Part shown: positions 1 through 8,084 of the stretch, in pieces
Layout: every line of letters begins with the position of its first letter
Numbering within the stretch: the stretch's first letter is position 1
From: Paenibacillus_D tarimensis_A
GTDB taxonomy: Bacteria > Bacillota > Bacilli > Paenibacillales > Paenibacillaceae
Length of the DNA stretch: 64,000 bases
Reading direction: 5' to 3'
Assembly (NCBI GenBank): GCA_041281825.1
Contig: CP166298.1
Location: forward strand, 4,712,001 to 4,776,000
Program-made: the position numbers and the translations under genes
The notes under the pieces: model-generated
Database searches by the model: none
Seen by the model: the letters and a program-made list of their open reading frames with translations, nothing else
What the model was told of the DNA's origin: nothing

Positions 1-2
1 CA

Positions 3-122
3 CTTCCGGGTCTTGGTGTTCTGTTTGAATTGATCTGGCAAAAAAGCGATTTGAATATGCAAAAGGCCATGATCGAGTCACTCCACAGCAGTCTGCAAAG
101 CCAGCCATCGTTTTCAGGCTGA
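3..122 (+). CDS. sspI: Small acid-soluble spore protein SspI, C-terminal part
   Basis: This is the 3' end of a gene that begins left of the window. The frame opens with LPGLGVLFELIWQ and continues to a TGA, giving 39 residues. The LPGLGVLFExIW block is the signature of the SspI (type I) spore core protein of Bacillus and relatives, which is about 70 residues long, so nearly half is visible. SspI is made in the forespore and belongs to the minor small acid-soluble proteins. The stop overlaps the convergent phnM gene by a few bases, so the two transcripts meet tail to tail. The product call rests on the motif; the start is not visible. Confidence 0.85.
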   Translation, partial: LPGLGVLFELIWQKSDLNMQKAMIESLHSSLQSQPSFSG

Positions 123-1295
123 GAAATAAGTTTTACCTTCGTATACAACCTTGCCATCCACAATGGTATGGGTGACGATCGGATACCCTTCATACTCCGT
201 ATCCACAATAATTAAATCCGCTTGTTTTCCAGGCTCGAGGGCGCCTCTCTGTCCATCGGTTCCAAGCGCTTGTGCAGGATGTAGAGAGGCCATCCTGACG
301 GCCGATGCCAGATCGGTTATTCCATCCCGGTAAAGTATAAACACAGCGGCAAGCAGCGATGCCGGATGATAATCGGAGCATAAGATGTTTGCCGCCCCTG
401 CCGCAATCGCATCGACGGCCCGCATATTTTTGTCATGGGAACCGCCTCGGACGACATTAGGCGCTCCTACACATACATATAAGCCTTGATTTACCGCATA
501 GACAGCCGTTTCCACCGTTAGAGGAAATTCGGATACATGAACCCCGAACTCCATAAACCGCTTAATGCGTTCGGGCGTTTCATCATCGTGCGACGCGACG
601 GAAATCCCTTGATCTGCGGCAAGCATCCCGAGCCGCTTCAGTCCGTTCCAATCGACCATGTTTTGACGCTCAAGCAAATCGCGCACGATTTCTTGCACCT
701 GAATAGCGTCTACTCCTTGGTTTTTCATGACATATCGTTCAAAAGATCCGGGCTCTTTGTACTGCCCCTGTCCAGGCGAATGATCCATAAACGAGAGATA
801 ATCGACCATATGCTCCCGTATGTACCCCTCTACAATCGGCAATCCCGACAGATGCGAAACTTCATAACGGAGATGGATGCCGTGACGAACCATCGCCCTG
901 CGGCTGCGGTACTTGTGAATGAGTTCAACCATTCCGGTTAGCAAGTGGTCGCCTCTTAAGCTGAGTCCAACCCCAAACGACAAAGAGTGATACATCGTTG
1001 TAATTCCGTGTACTGGCAGCTTCCGTTCGAATTCGATCAAAGCCATCTCAAGCGGGAACAGCGTGTTCGGCCTAGGCTGAACTTCTTTCTCGATGGCATC
1101 GCAATGGATGTCGATTAAGCCGGGCAATATGTACTTTCCTTCGGCATCAATGATCGTTGCATTATCAGTCAGCCTGCTTTCTTCGGATCTTTCCGTGACG
1201 ATATCCGCGATTAGCCCCTTTTCGAGAATAACATCGGCTTCCACAACTTCCTCAGGCAGCACAACACGCCCGCCTTGAATAATAATATTCCCCAT
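114..1295 (-). CDS. phnM: PhnM-type alpha-D-ribose 1-methylphosphonate 5-triphosphate diphosphatase
   Basis: This is an amidohydrolase of 393 residues. The PhnM form of the metal site is visible: IDIHCDAIEK near residues 61-70 (H-x-D rather than the usual H-x-H), SHDDET in the middle, and SDYHPASLL near the C-terminus. PhnM removes pyrophosphate from the triphosphorylated ribose-phosphonate intermediate of the C-P lyase pathway. I start it at the ATG that follows GAGGAGG by a few bases; an upstream TTG in frame lies on the ribosome site itself. No other phn gene is adjacent, so the rest of the pathway must lie elsewhere or this enzyme serves another phosphonate route. It converges with sspI. 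Confidence 0.85.
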   Translation of the reverse strand: MGNIIIQGGRVVLPEEVVEADVILEKGLIADIVTERSEESRLTDNATIIDAEGKYILPGLIDIHCDAIEKEVQPRPNTLFPLEMALIEFERKLPVHGITTMYHSLSFGVGLSLRGDHLLTGMVELIHKYRSRRAMVRHGIHLRYEVSHLSGLPIVEGYIREHMVDYLSFMDHSPGQGQYKEPGSFERYVMKNQGVDAIQVQEIVRDLLERQNMVDWNGLKRLGMLAADQGISVASHDDETPERIKRFMEFGVHVSEFPLTVETAVYAVNQGLYVCVGAPNVVRGGSHDKNMRAVDAIAAGAANILCSDYHPASLLAAVFILYRDGITDLASAVRMASLHPAQALGTDGQRGALEPGKQADLIIVDTEYEGYPIVTHTIVDGKVVYEGKTYFSA

Positions 1296-1407
1296 TGGGC
1301 TCCTCCTCAAAACAGCTCTTTGAACGTTCTTTTACTGCATATTGTATCACACACAAGCAAAAACCGGCGCTTTCCGGCACCGGTTACCTTACCATTCGTT
1401 TCAGATT

Positions 1408-2580
1408 TTATTTAAGAACTTTTTTGTTAATCGTGTTCATTGCAAATTTAACGGTTCTATTCATTTTCATTTTATGAGACCCTTTAACAAGGATCGTAGC
1501 GTTTCGCTTTATAATTTTTTTTAAATAACTGTGCATTTTGCCCCGGTTGGTGAAATGTTTAGCACGGGATGAAGGTAAGCCTGATCGTACGGCAGCATTG
1601 CGAGTATACCTGGATTTTGATCCATACGTAAGCAGATGATGGATCTTTTTCTTAGCAGCATGCGCGCCGACGATCCTATGTCCCTTCTTGGTATATATCC
1701 CTAACTCCAACATATCCCCCAGAACAGCAATTCGTTTCTTTTTACCAATTTGCTCCAAGGCGTCGATGGCTGCGTTGGTAGCTTGCGGATTTGCGCTGAA
1801 GCTGTCATCGACCAAGGTCACTTTGTTTTTGAGATGGTAGATGCGTAATCGTCTCTCAGGCTTTTGGTATGTTATCAACCCTTTTCTTATGGTGGAAAGC
1901 GGTATTCCCAGCTGACGGGAAATCCCTATGGCAAACAGGGCATTATAGACATTATGCTTACCGAAAATGGGTATGCGGAACCGCTCTTGTTTGCGTCCTA
2001 ACTTTACGTTAAAGGACATTCCATTATTCGTGTATCTAATCCTGCTTGCTTTATATTTCGCCTTGTTACGTATTGCAACTTTGTAAATCCGGCCTTTAAA
2101 TCCTTTCGTCGTTAAATATCTGGAATTTCTGTCATCCGCATTTAAAAATAAGGTTCCTGTTTGCCTCATTCCCCGGATCAGCTCGGATTTAGCGCCGGCC
2201 ACTCTTTTTACACTTCCGCCAAAATTGCCGATATGCGCGGTGCCTACCATCGTAACGACCCCGATATTTGGCTGAATCAACCGGCAGCTTCTTCGGATAT
2301 GTCCTTTTTTGAACATCCCGTATTCCAGAATAAGCGCTTTATGTTTAGAGGTTATTTTTTTTCTTTGCCTGGAAATAAACCTCGGGAGGTTCATATTGCC
2401 TTTAGATTTAAAAATTCTCAATTTTCTCTGTAATATCGACGCTACCATTTCCTTAGTTGTCGTCTTTCCGGCACTGCCTGTAACGGCTATGACCGGTCTT
2501 TTCTTGAAACGCAGATCATCATCCCCTTTGAAGCAATTTATTAAGCATTCTATGTAGCGTACGTTGGGGTGTATAGGCAA
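1408..2580 (-). CDS. Mur ligase family protein, MurF-like, short and basic
   Basis: The product has 390 residues. VTGSAGKTTTKEM at residues 33-45 is the Mur ligase ATP loop, and the DDSFSANPQATNAAIDAL and LGDMLELG blocks are typical of the MurF branch. MurF joins D-Ala-D-Ala to the UDP-MurNAc-tripeptide. True MurF is about 450 residues with an N-terminal UDP-binding domain; that domain is absent here, and the protein is unusually rich in Lys and Arg. It is therefore more likely a MurF paralogue acting on another substrate than the essential enzyme. The start is a TTG behind AAAGGGG; the frame stays open about 14 codons upstream without an ATG, so the true start is uncertain. The gene is AT-richer than its neighbours. 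Confidence 0.7.
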   Translation of the reverse strand: MPIHPNVRYIECLINCFKGDDDLRFKKRPVIAVTGSAGKTTTKEMVASILQRKLRIFKSKGNMNLPRFISRQRKKITSKHKALILEYGMFKKGHIRRSCRLIQPNIGVVTMVGTAHIGNFGGSVKRVAGAKSELIRGMRQTGTLFLNADDRNSRYLTTKGFKGRIYKVAIRNKAKYKASRIRYTNNGMSFNVKLGRKQERFRIPIFGKHNVYNALFAIGISRQLGIPLSTIRKGLITYQKPERRLRIYHLKNKVTLVDDSFSANPQATNAAIDALEQIGKKKRIAVLGDMLELGIYTKKGHRIVGAHAAKKKIHHLLTYGSKSRYTRNAAVRSGLPSSRAKHFTNRGKMHSYLKKIIKRNATILVKGSHKMKMNRTVKFAMNTINKKVLK

Positions 2581-2791
2581 ACCCCTTTTTGTCTCAAGCC
2601 CATTTATGGGGGAGGGGACGTCTTACCGATACAAATCTCTTATTGCGATCATATGAGTATATTAAATCGACAAGGAAGCAAGGCAGATTTTATGAAGGAA
2701 ATAAATGTACGGTTTCGTGTAAATCATAGGGGGTTATTGGAAACGCAACTAACATTGTGACAATTGAACAAAGCAGTCTTTGTATTTTGAG
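2581..2791. other. Intergenic gap upstream of the Mur-ligase-like gene
   Basis: This gap separates the Mur-ligase-like gene from the pbuG terminator. I see no convincing coding frame. The promoter of the Mur-ligase-like gene must lie here, but I could not pick one out with confidence. Confidence 0.4.
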
Positions 2792-2823
2792 AAAGGGCAT
2801 CGCCGGTCCAGCGCTGCCCTTTA
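2792..2823 (-). terminator. Intrinsic terminator of pbuG
   Basis: On the minus strand AAAGGGCA and TGCCCTTT form a stem with further GC pairing inside. It lies just after the pbuG stop and is followed by a short U-rich stretch. Confidence 0.75.
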
Positions 2824-2840
2824 CAATTTGCTTATTACGA

Positions 2841-4235
2841 TCAATGGCCGCCCATGAATATAAACCGGGCAACGATCAGAATTGCCAGCACCCACATGAG
2901 CCAGTGAACGTTATATTTCTCCTTGCCTTTACCCGTTGCATTCGCAACGGCTGCCAGCACGACGTAAAATACGATGCCGAACGAAATCCCGTTCGCGATG
3001 TTATAGGTGAACGGCATCATCGCAATCGTCATGAAAGCCGGAATCGCATAGACCATATCGCCGAAGTCGATCTCTTTCACCGATTGCATCATAAGCACGC
3101 CCACAATGATCAGCGCAGCTGACGTGGCGGCTCCCGGTACAAGAGCGACCAGAGGGGAGAGAAACAACGCGAGCAGGAAGCAGACGCCGGTCGTTACGGC
3201 CGTCAAGCCGGTCCGGCCGCCTTGGGCGATGCCGGAAGAGCTTTCAATATACGCTGTCACCGTGCTCGTGCCAAGCATCGCGCCGCCGCTTACACCGACT
3301 GCGTCAACGAGCATCGCTTTGCCGACTTTCTTCCTGCCTTGCTCCTTATCCTTCATAATGCCGGCACGATTTGCCGTACCAACCAAAGTGCCGAACGTAT
3401 CAAACAATTCAACGAACGTAAACGTCAGGATGACGGTAACCAGCCCGACCTCCATCACACCGGCGAAATCAAATGCCCAGAAGTTAAATTCAGCGAAGCT
3501 TGGCGTCCAAGATTTGCCGCTGAGCGTCTCGCCGACATTCACTTCGCCCATCAAAATCGCAATAACCGTTGTAATAAAAATACCGATCAGAATGGCGCCG
3601 GGCACCCGCATGACCATCATAATTGCGATCGCCGCGATGCCGATCACCGTAAGCAGGACGCCCGCAGTATGTAAGCTTCCCAGATGAATGACGGATTCAA
3701 AGCTAAGGATGTCGGTATATTGCCCTTTAGGAATATCAGTGACGACATTCTCTACCGCAATCGTCATCAATCCGCTGTTTTTCAAACCGATAATCGTAAT
3801 AAATAAGCCGATGCCGACCGTAATTGCATGCTTCAGGCTGTCCGGTACGGCCACAAGCAGCATTTGACGGATTTGGGTCAACGTTAAAATAATAAAGATA
3901 ATACCCGAGATGAAAACGGCCGTCAGCGCCATTTGCGGGGAAATAGGCGTGTCTGTTGCTGCAGAGGACAGCACCACTGCCGCAAAATAGGCGTTAAGCC
4001 CCATGCCGGGCGCCAAAGCGACCGGGAAATTTACAAACAAGCCCATCGCAATCGTGAAAATGCCTGCCGCAAGCGCCGTTGCCAGAAACACCGAGTCCCA
4101 GCTCAGCCCCGTCGGACTTAGAATTCCGGGGTTGACTGCCAGGATGTAAGCCATCGTCATAAAAGTGGTCAGACCCGCCATAATCTCTGTTCTGACATTT
4201 GTTCCGTTTTCCTTCAACCGAAAGAAACGATCCAT
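2841..4235 (-). CDS. pbuG: NCS2 family hypoxanthine/guanine permease (AzgA/PbuG type)
   Basis: This is a polytopic permease of 464 residues. The N-terminus FRLKENGTNVRTEIMAGLTTFMTMAYI and the later ELFDTFGTLVGTANRAG and GTSTVTAYIESSSGIAQGGRTGLTAV blocks are characteristic of the AzgA branch of NCS2 purine transporters. These import hypoxanthine and guanine by proton symport. The start chosen is MDRFFRLKE, 11 bases after GGGAGG; an ATG nearer that site is out of frame. Expression is controlled by the purine riboswitch in its leader, which fits the substrate. The gene has its own promoter and terminator and is monocistronic. Confidence 0.92.
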   Translation of the reverse strand: MDRFFRLKENGTNVRTEIMAGLTTFMTMAYILAVNPGILSPTGLSWDSVFLATALAAGIFTIAMGLFVNFPVALAPGMGLNAYFAAVVLSSAATDTPISPQMALTAVFISGIIFIILTLTQIRQMLLVAVPDSLKHAITVGIGLFITIIGLKNSGLMTIAVENVVTDIPKGQYTDILSFESVIHLGSLHTAGVLLTVIGIAAIAIMMVMRVPGAILIGIFITTVIAILMGEVNVGETLSGKSWTPSFAEFNFWAFDFAGVMEVGLVTVILTFTFVELFDTFGTLVGTANRAGIMKDKEQGRKKVGKAMLVDAVGVSGGAMLGTSTVTAYIESSSGIAQGGRTGLTAVTTGVCFLLALFLSPLVALVPGAATSAALIIVGVLMMQSVKEIDFGDMVYAIPAFMTIAMMPFTYNIANGISFGIVFYVVLAAVANATGKGKEKYNVHWLMWVLAILIVARFIFMGGH

Positions 4236-4269
4236 TTTTCCATACGCCTCCCAAAAAAATGTATTGGAA

Positions 4270-4318
4270 CAAAAATAACCTAGAAAAAGCGTCCGGTATC
4301 GGCATGCTCTTCTAGGTT
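4270..4318 (-). terminator. Riboswitch expression-platform terminator of pbuG
   Basis: AACCTAGAA and TTCTAGGTT form a nine-pair stem followed by ATTTTTG, between the purine aptamer and the pbuG ribosome site. An in-leader terminator here means purine binding would stop transcription early. Confidence 0.8.
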
Positions 4319-4380
4319 CCGCGCAAAACAGGAGATGTATACCCTTAGGACCGGAATTTTCCGGGTACACTTGCTCCTGC

Positions 4381-4450
4381 TTTTCGTAGCCAGATCATTT
4401 ACGGTGACCTCGTAGAGACTCCCAAGCCAATTCCTGGGATTATACGAAAA
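4381..4450 (-). promoter_or_regulatory. Purine riboswitch aptamer, guanine/hypoxanthine class
   Basis: P1 is formed by TTTTCGTA and TACGAAAA. The core reads TATAATCCCAGG, then GGAGTCTCTACGAGG, CACCGTAAATG and CTGGCTACGA, matching the purine aptamer in order. The specificity base lies in GGCTACG and is C, not U, so guanine or hypoxanthine is the predicted ligand rather than adenine. A second hairpin (CAGGAG/CTCCTG with GTGTACCC/GGGTATAC inside) follows directly and can extend into the P1 3' strand, giving a competing structure before the terminator. Confidence 0.95.
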
Positions 4451-4478
4451 GGTATGCAATTGTTCATTTGACATCCTA

Positions 4479-4508
4479 ATTCTACGGACGCAAGCCAGGC
4501 TTTGTCAA
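4479..4508 (-). promoter_or_regulatory. SigA-type promoter of pbuG leader
   Basis: TTGACA, an 18-base spacer and TAGAAT lie about 30 bases before the riboswitch aptamer on the minus strand. Confidence 0.75.
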
Positions 4509-4571
4509 TAAATTTTGCGGATAATGTCGAAATAATTTCATTCCATCGTTCGGATATTCAGCCAATCTCTT

Positions 4572-6032
4572 TTATCGCTCCGTCCATTCATTGATGATAT
4601 CCATTAGCGTTTTAAACCGCTCTCTGCCATGCGTAATGAGCCCTTCCTTCGCTTTGCCGTATTCTCCTTCCAGCATCCATTGCGCGTTCCTGTCCTTAAT
4701 TTCTCCGAACGACTGCCACGCCTTTCCCAGCGCATCAAAATAACGTCTGTCGGTATCATTGTTAATCGCAGTCTCCAGCCGGCGATAAAGCTCAAGCAGC
4801 CTCGTTTCCTGCTGCAGCTTCTCCTCATACCATTTGCGAATGATATGCCGGTCTCCGGATTCGATCATGGAAACCATAACCGCACGGATGCCCATTGCAC
4901 ATTCTACCCAACGGTCGATATCCTGCTGAAGCGGATGACTCTCTTCCTTGCCCGGAAGCTTGAATTGGGATACTGCGGACCGGAGCGACAAGCTTTGTCT
5001 TCGCGCCTCCTGGATCCCGGCGTTCATTTCCCGAATGCGATGAAGCTGCTCCTCAGTGGAGGCCAGCACTTCCTCGCTGCCTGCGGAAACCTGTTGAATC
5101 ATCGCAGAGGTCTGATTGGCGGCATCCGTCACGGACGAGGTGCCGGCCGATATGCCTTCCAGCTTCGTGTCGACCTCTTGCATCCGCTGCACCATTCCTC
5201 CAAAAAACATTTCAAGTTCATTGTATTTATGTACCGCGAATTGCATTGCCTCCGCCCCTTGATGAACCGCAGACTGCATGCGCGAGACGGACTGATTCAG
5301 CCCTTCCATGCTGCCGTTTACCATTTCAATCGACTGGTAGATATGCGCCGTCTCCTCGCGTGTTTGAACCGCAAGCTTGCTAATCTCTTTCGCGACGACC
5401 GCAAACCCTTGTCCGTGCTCACCCGCATGAGCCGCTTCAATATTCGCGTTCAATGCCAAGAGATGCGTTTGGCTTGATATATCTTCGATGATTTTCGTAA
5501 TGTCCGATATTTTGACGAGGGCGGCATCCAGTATCCTCATTTTTTCTTCAATTAGGCCGCTGTCCTCCGAGATCCTTGACATCTGATCTGTTACGGCGCT
5601 CATTTCATTTTTCCCTTGCGCCACCTCAGAGGCAAAATGAGCCGCATCGGAAACCAGTTGTCCATTGTTAAACCTTACTTCCTTCACATATCCGTGAATT
5701 GTGCCGACTTCATCGGCAATACGGATGACATGGCCGGACGCGTCCTGCATTCCTTCGGCGATTTCGCGTATCGTTGAAGTTACACCGTCCACCTGTTCCG
5801 AAATTGCGGTTGAATTTTCGCTCATCTCCTCCATTTTGCGGTGCAGTCCGCGGGATGACCGTTCAACGATCCGCACAAGCGATTTCAAGCTGCGGACCAT
5901 TTTGCTTAACGGTGCGAGCCAAACCGACTTCACGGCCTTCTTTTCTAAGTCCATAGAAAAATCTCCGACAGCGAGTTTGGACAAATAACCGTTCATTTGC
6001 CGATAAACGGATGATGAAACGATTTTCAGCAT
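4572..6032 (-). CDS. Methyl-accepting chemotaxis-type signalling protein without membrane segments
   Basis: The product has 486 residues. The hairpin tip of the MCP signalling domain is clear near residues 185-215, in the SSQTHLLALNANIEAA to FAVVAKEI stretch. Residues 1-60 look like a HAMP segment (LSKLAVGDFSM..), but no transmembrane helix or periplasmic sensor precedes it. The last 120 residues (from HPLQQDIDRW) form a separate helical domain that is not part of a standard MCP. It is probably a cytoplasmic receptor-like protein feeding CheA or another partner. The ATG follows GGAGAGATAACT. A palindromic repeat lies against the ribosome site, and a structured leader with a terminator lies further upstream. 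Confidence 0.85.
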   Translation of the reverse strand: MLKIVSSSVYRQMNGYLSKLAVGDFSMDLEKKAVKSVWLAPLSKMVRSLKSLVRIVERSSRGLHRKMEEMSENSTAISEQVDGVTSTIREIAEGMQDASGHVIRIADEVGTIHGYVKEVRFNNGQLVSDAAHFASEVAQGKNEMSAVTDQMSRISEDSGLIEEKMRILDAALVKISDITKIIEDISSQTHLLALNANIEAAHAGEHGQGFAVVAKEISKLAVQTREETAHIYQSIEMVNGSMEGLNQSVSRMQSAVHQGAEAMQFAVHKYNELEMFFGGMVQRMQEVDTKLEGISAGTSSVTDAANQTSAMIQQVSAGSEEVLASTEEQLHRIREMNAGIQEARRQSLSLRSAVSQFKLPGKEESHPLQQDIDRWVECAMGIRAVMVSMIESGDRHIIRKWYEEKLQQETRLLELYRRLETAINNDTDRRYFDALGKAWQSFGEIKDRNAQWMLEGEYGKAKEGLITHGRERFKTLMDIINEWTER

Positions 6033-6042
6033 AGTTATCTCT

Positions 6043-6083
6043 CCTTACATAGGGACCTTTGAGTGGAGCTCAAAGTCTCTCCT
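6043..6083 (-). repeat. CTTTGAG palindromic repeat, single copy before chemoreceptor-like gene
   Basis: On the plus strand the copy reads ACATAGGGACCTTTGAG, four bases, then GCTCAAAGTCTCTCC. CTTTGAG/CTCAAAG forms the palindrome. It ends against the ribosome site of the chemoreceptor-like gene. The same element recurs at five other places in this window. Confidence 0.85.
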
Positions 6084-6140
6084 CTTTGAATTGTTTTCTC
6101 CTGTCCAAACGCGTGCCCCAAACATAAATCGCGATGAAAC

Positions 6141-6297
6141 AAAAAAAGCCTCGCATACCGCATGGAAACAGAACCGGGAGATTCCGATCCGCAAACCATA
6201 CTTGTGCAAGGCGTCTTTGCCTGCGATCCCACGCCGTTGTGAGCATCGGCTTATATCTCTTTCATCTTGAAAGGCTGCTGGGCCGGCAGCCTTTTCT
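6141..6297 (-). promoter_or_regulatory. Structured leader with attenuator-type terminator (unassigned RNA)
   Basis: Read on the minus strand the leader starts with a stem (GGCTGCCGG..CAGCAGCC) and then a small GCCG/CGGC hairpin. Next comes GGCGT pairing with ACGCC across a GGGATCGCAGGCAAAG loop. Last is a terminator made of GCCTTGCA and TGCGAGGC followed by seven T. The ACGCC arm shares bases with the terminator 5' arm, so the two folds exclude each other, as in riboswitch or attenuator control. I compared it mentally with c-di-GMP, SAM, TPP, lysine, T-box, glycine and ydaO signatures and found no match. Confidence 0.55.
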
Positions 6298-6311
6298 GAT
6301 TGTATGGTGAA

Positions 6312-6341
6312 ATTATAGCCGATACAGGAAAAAGTCGTCAA
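6312..6341 (-). promoter_or_regulatory. SigA-type promoter of the chemoreceptor-like leader
   Basis: TTGACG, 18 bases and TATAAT on the minus strand stand just upstream of the first leader hairpin, so the leader RNA would start near 6305. Confidence 0.75.
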
Positions 6342-6348
6342 CTTTTGT

Positions 6349-6399
6349 CGAAAAAAAGAGTTGTTCTTCCGGCGGCAATCCGCTTTCAGAACAACTCTC
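6349..6399 (-). terminator. Intrinsic terminator of guaA
   Basis: AGAGTTGTTCT and AGAACAACTCT form an 11-pair stem followed by TTTTTTTC on the minus strand, directly after the guaA stop. Confidence 0.9.
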
Positions 6400-6411
6400 T
6401 TATGTCCGTTC

Positions 6412-7950
6412 TTACTCCCACTCAATGGTTGCAGGAGGCTTGGAGGTAATATCGTACACGACACGGTTTACATTATCGACCTCATTGACGATCCGGTTCG
6501 ATATTCTCTCAAGCACTTCCCAAGGAATGCGCGCCCAATCGGCGGTCATGCCGTCGATCGAGGTTACGGCACGGATACCGACGGTATAGGAATAGGTCCG
6601 CGCATCGCCCATGACGCCAACGCTCTTCATATTCGGAAGTGCCGTAAAGTATTGCCAGATCTCGCGGTCCAGACCGGCGCCTATAATCTCTTCCCGAAGA
6701 ATGTAATCCGAATCTCGAACAATTGTCAGCTTCTCCTCAGTCACTTCGCCCAATACGCGAATCGCCAGGCCCGGACCCGGGAACGGCTGACGCCATACGA
6801 TTTCCTCCGGCAGGCCGCACTCTTCGCCGACCTTGCGCACCTCGTCCTTAAAGAGCGCTTTAAGCGGCTCTACGAGCTTGAATTTCATATCCTCCGGTAA
6901 GCCGCCGACATTGTGGTGCGATTTGATGGTATGCGCCGTTGCCGTCCCGCTTTCCACAATATCGGTATATAGCGTACCTTGCGCCAGGAATTCAAAATCG
7001 TCGAACTTCGCCGATTCTTCCTCGAATACGCGGATAAACTCGTTGCCGATATTTTTCCGTTTCGTCTCGGGATCGGAAACGCCGCTCAGCTTGTCCATAA
7101 ATCGTTCACGGGCATCGATCTTGACGACCTTCATATCAAACTTGCCGACAAACGTTTCCATTACGCTCTCGGCTTCGCCCTTACGCAGCAGCCCATGGTC
7201 GATAAACATGCATGTCAGCTGATCGCCGATCGCCTTGTGCAGCAAAATCGCCACGACGGACGAGTCGACGCCGCCCGACAAGGCGCAGAGCACCTTGCTG
7301 CCGCCCACCTGTTCGCGGATTTCGCGGATGGTGTCCTCGATGAACGTTTCCATCGTCCAATTGCCTTCGCAGCCGCAAACATTGTAAAGGAAGTTACGGA
7401 TCATTTCGTTACCGTATACCGAATGACGTACCTCCGGATGGAACTGTACGGCGTAGAACTTTCTTTCCGGATGGCTCATGGCCGCAATCGGCGCATGCTC
7501 GGTTCCCGCGTCTACCTGGAAGCCGGCGGGCGGCTCGACAACGAGATCACTGTGGCTCATCCATACCGTTTGGCGTTTTTCGAGACCTTGGACAAGATGG
7601 CATGCATCCCGGAAATCGACCTCCGCCTTGCCATACTCCCTTTTTCCTGCGCGCTCCACCTTGCCCTGCAGTTGATGGGACATGAGCTGCATACCGTAAC
7701 AAATCCCGAGAATCGGGATATTCAGGTCATAGACTGCAGGATCGACGAGCGGTGAATTTTCTTCATATACGCTGGCCGGTCCGCCCGAAAATACGATGCC
7801 TTTCGGCTGTAAAGCACGGATCCGTTCCACCGGAGTATTATAAGGCAGCAACTCGCTGTATACGCCCAAATCCCGGATGCGTCTGGCGATCAGCTGATTG
7901 TATTGCCCCCCAAAATCCAGGACAACGATTATTTCGTTCGACTTATTCAT
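6412..7950 (-). CDS. guaA: GMP synthase (glutamine-hydrolysing)
   Basis: This is a full-length GuaA of 512 residues. The class I glutamine amidotransferase domain shows VLDFGGQYNQLIARR at the start, the nucleophile in GICYGMQL near residue 87, and the catalytic His-Glu in VQFHPEV. The ATP pyrophosphatase loop LSGGVDSS follows near residue 222, and the C-terminal dimerisation domain ends in PATIEWE. It converts XMP to GMP using glutamine and ATP. The ATG follows AGGGAGGC. It has a strong promoter and terminator, so it is a single-gene transcript. No guanine aptamer is visible in its leader, unlike pbuG. Confidence 0.97.
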   Translation of the reverse strand: MNKSNEIIVVLDFGGQYNQLIARRIRDLGVYSELLPYNTPVERIRALQPKGIVFSGGPASVYEENSPLVDPAVYDLNIPILGICYGMQLMSHQLQGKVERAGKREYGKAEVDFRDACHLVQGLEKRQTVWMSHSDLVVEPPAGFQVDAGTEHAPIAAMSHPERKFYAVQFHPEVRHSVYGNEMIRNFLYNVCGCEGNWTMETFIEDTIREIREQVGGSKVLCALSGGVDSSVVAILLHKAIGDQLTCMFIDHGLLRKGEAESVMETFVGKFDMKVVKIDARERFMDKLSGVSDPETKRKNIGNEFIRVFEEESAKFDDFEFLAQGTLYTDIVESGTATAHTIKSHHNVGGLPEDMKFKLVEPLKALFKDEVRKVGEECGLPEEIVWRQPFPGPGLAIRVLGEVTEEKLTIVRDSDYILREEIIGAGLDREIWQYFTALPNMKSVGVMGDARTYSYTVGIRAVTSIDGMTADWARIPWEVLERISNRIVNEVDNVNRVVYDITSKPPATIEWE

Positions 7951-7979
7951 TTCCGAGCCTCCCTCGATTCATAGAGACT

Positions 7980-8009
7980 ATTATATAGAACCGCAATCAG
8001 GCCAGTCAA
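7980..8009 (-). promoter_or_regulatory. SigA-type promoter of guaA
   Basis: TTGACT, 18 bases and TATAAT on the minus strand, about 30 bases before the guaA start. A TATATA two bases closer gives a 16-base spacer as an alternative. Confidence 0.7.
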
Positions 8010-8084
8010 GCGGAAACGGGCGTCTCCCGGCGCGTCTCTGTCTGCCGCTCGGAGGTGCGGTATCAGCCCTTTGTCTGCCGCTTG

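Noticed and set aside
6141..6297. c-di-GMP-I (GEMM) riboswitch before the chemoreceptor-like gene
   Set aside because: GGCAAA is present, but the flanking hairpin with GNRA loop and the GACGCAAAG segment are missing, so I left the leader unassigned.
6262..6300. Plus-strand terminator AAAGGCTGC/GCAGCCTTTT
   Set aside because: No plus-strand gene ends here; the stem is better explained as the first hairpin of the minus-strand leader.
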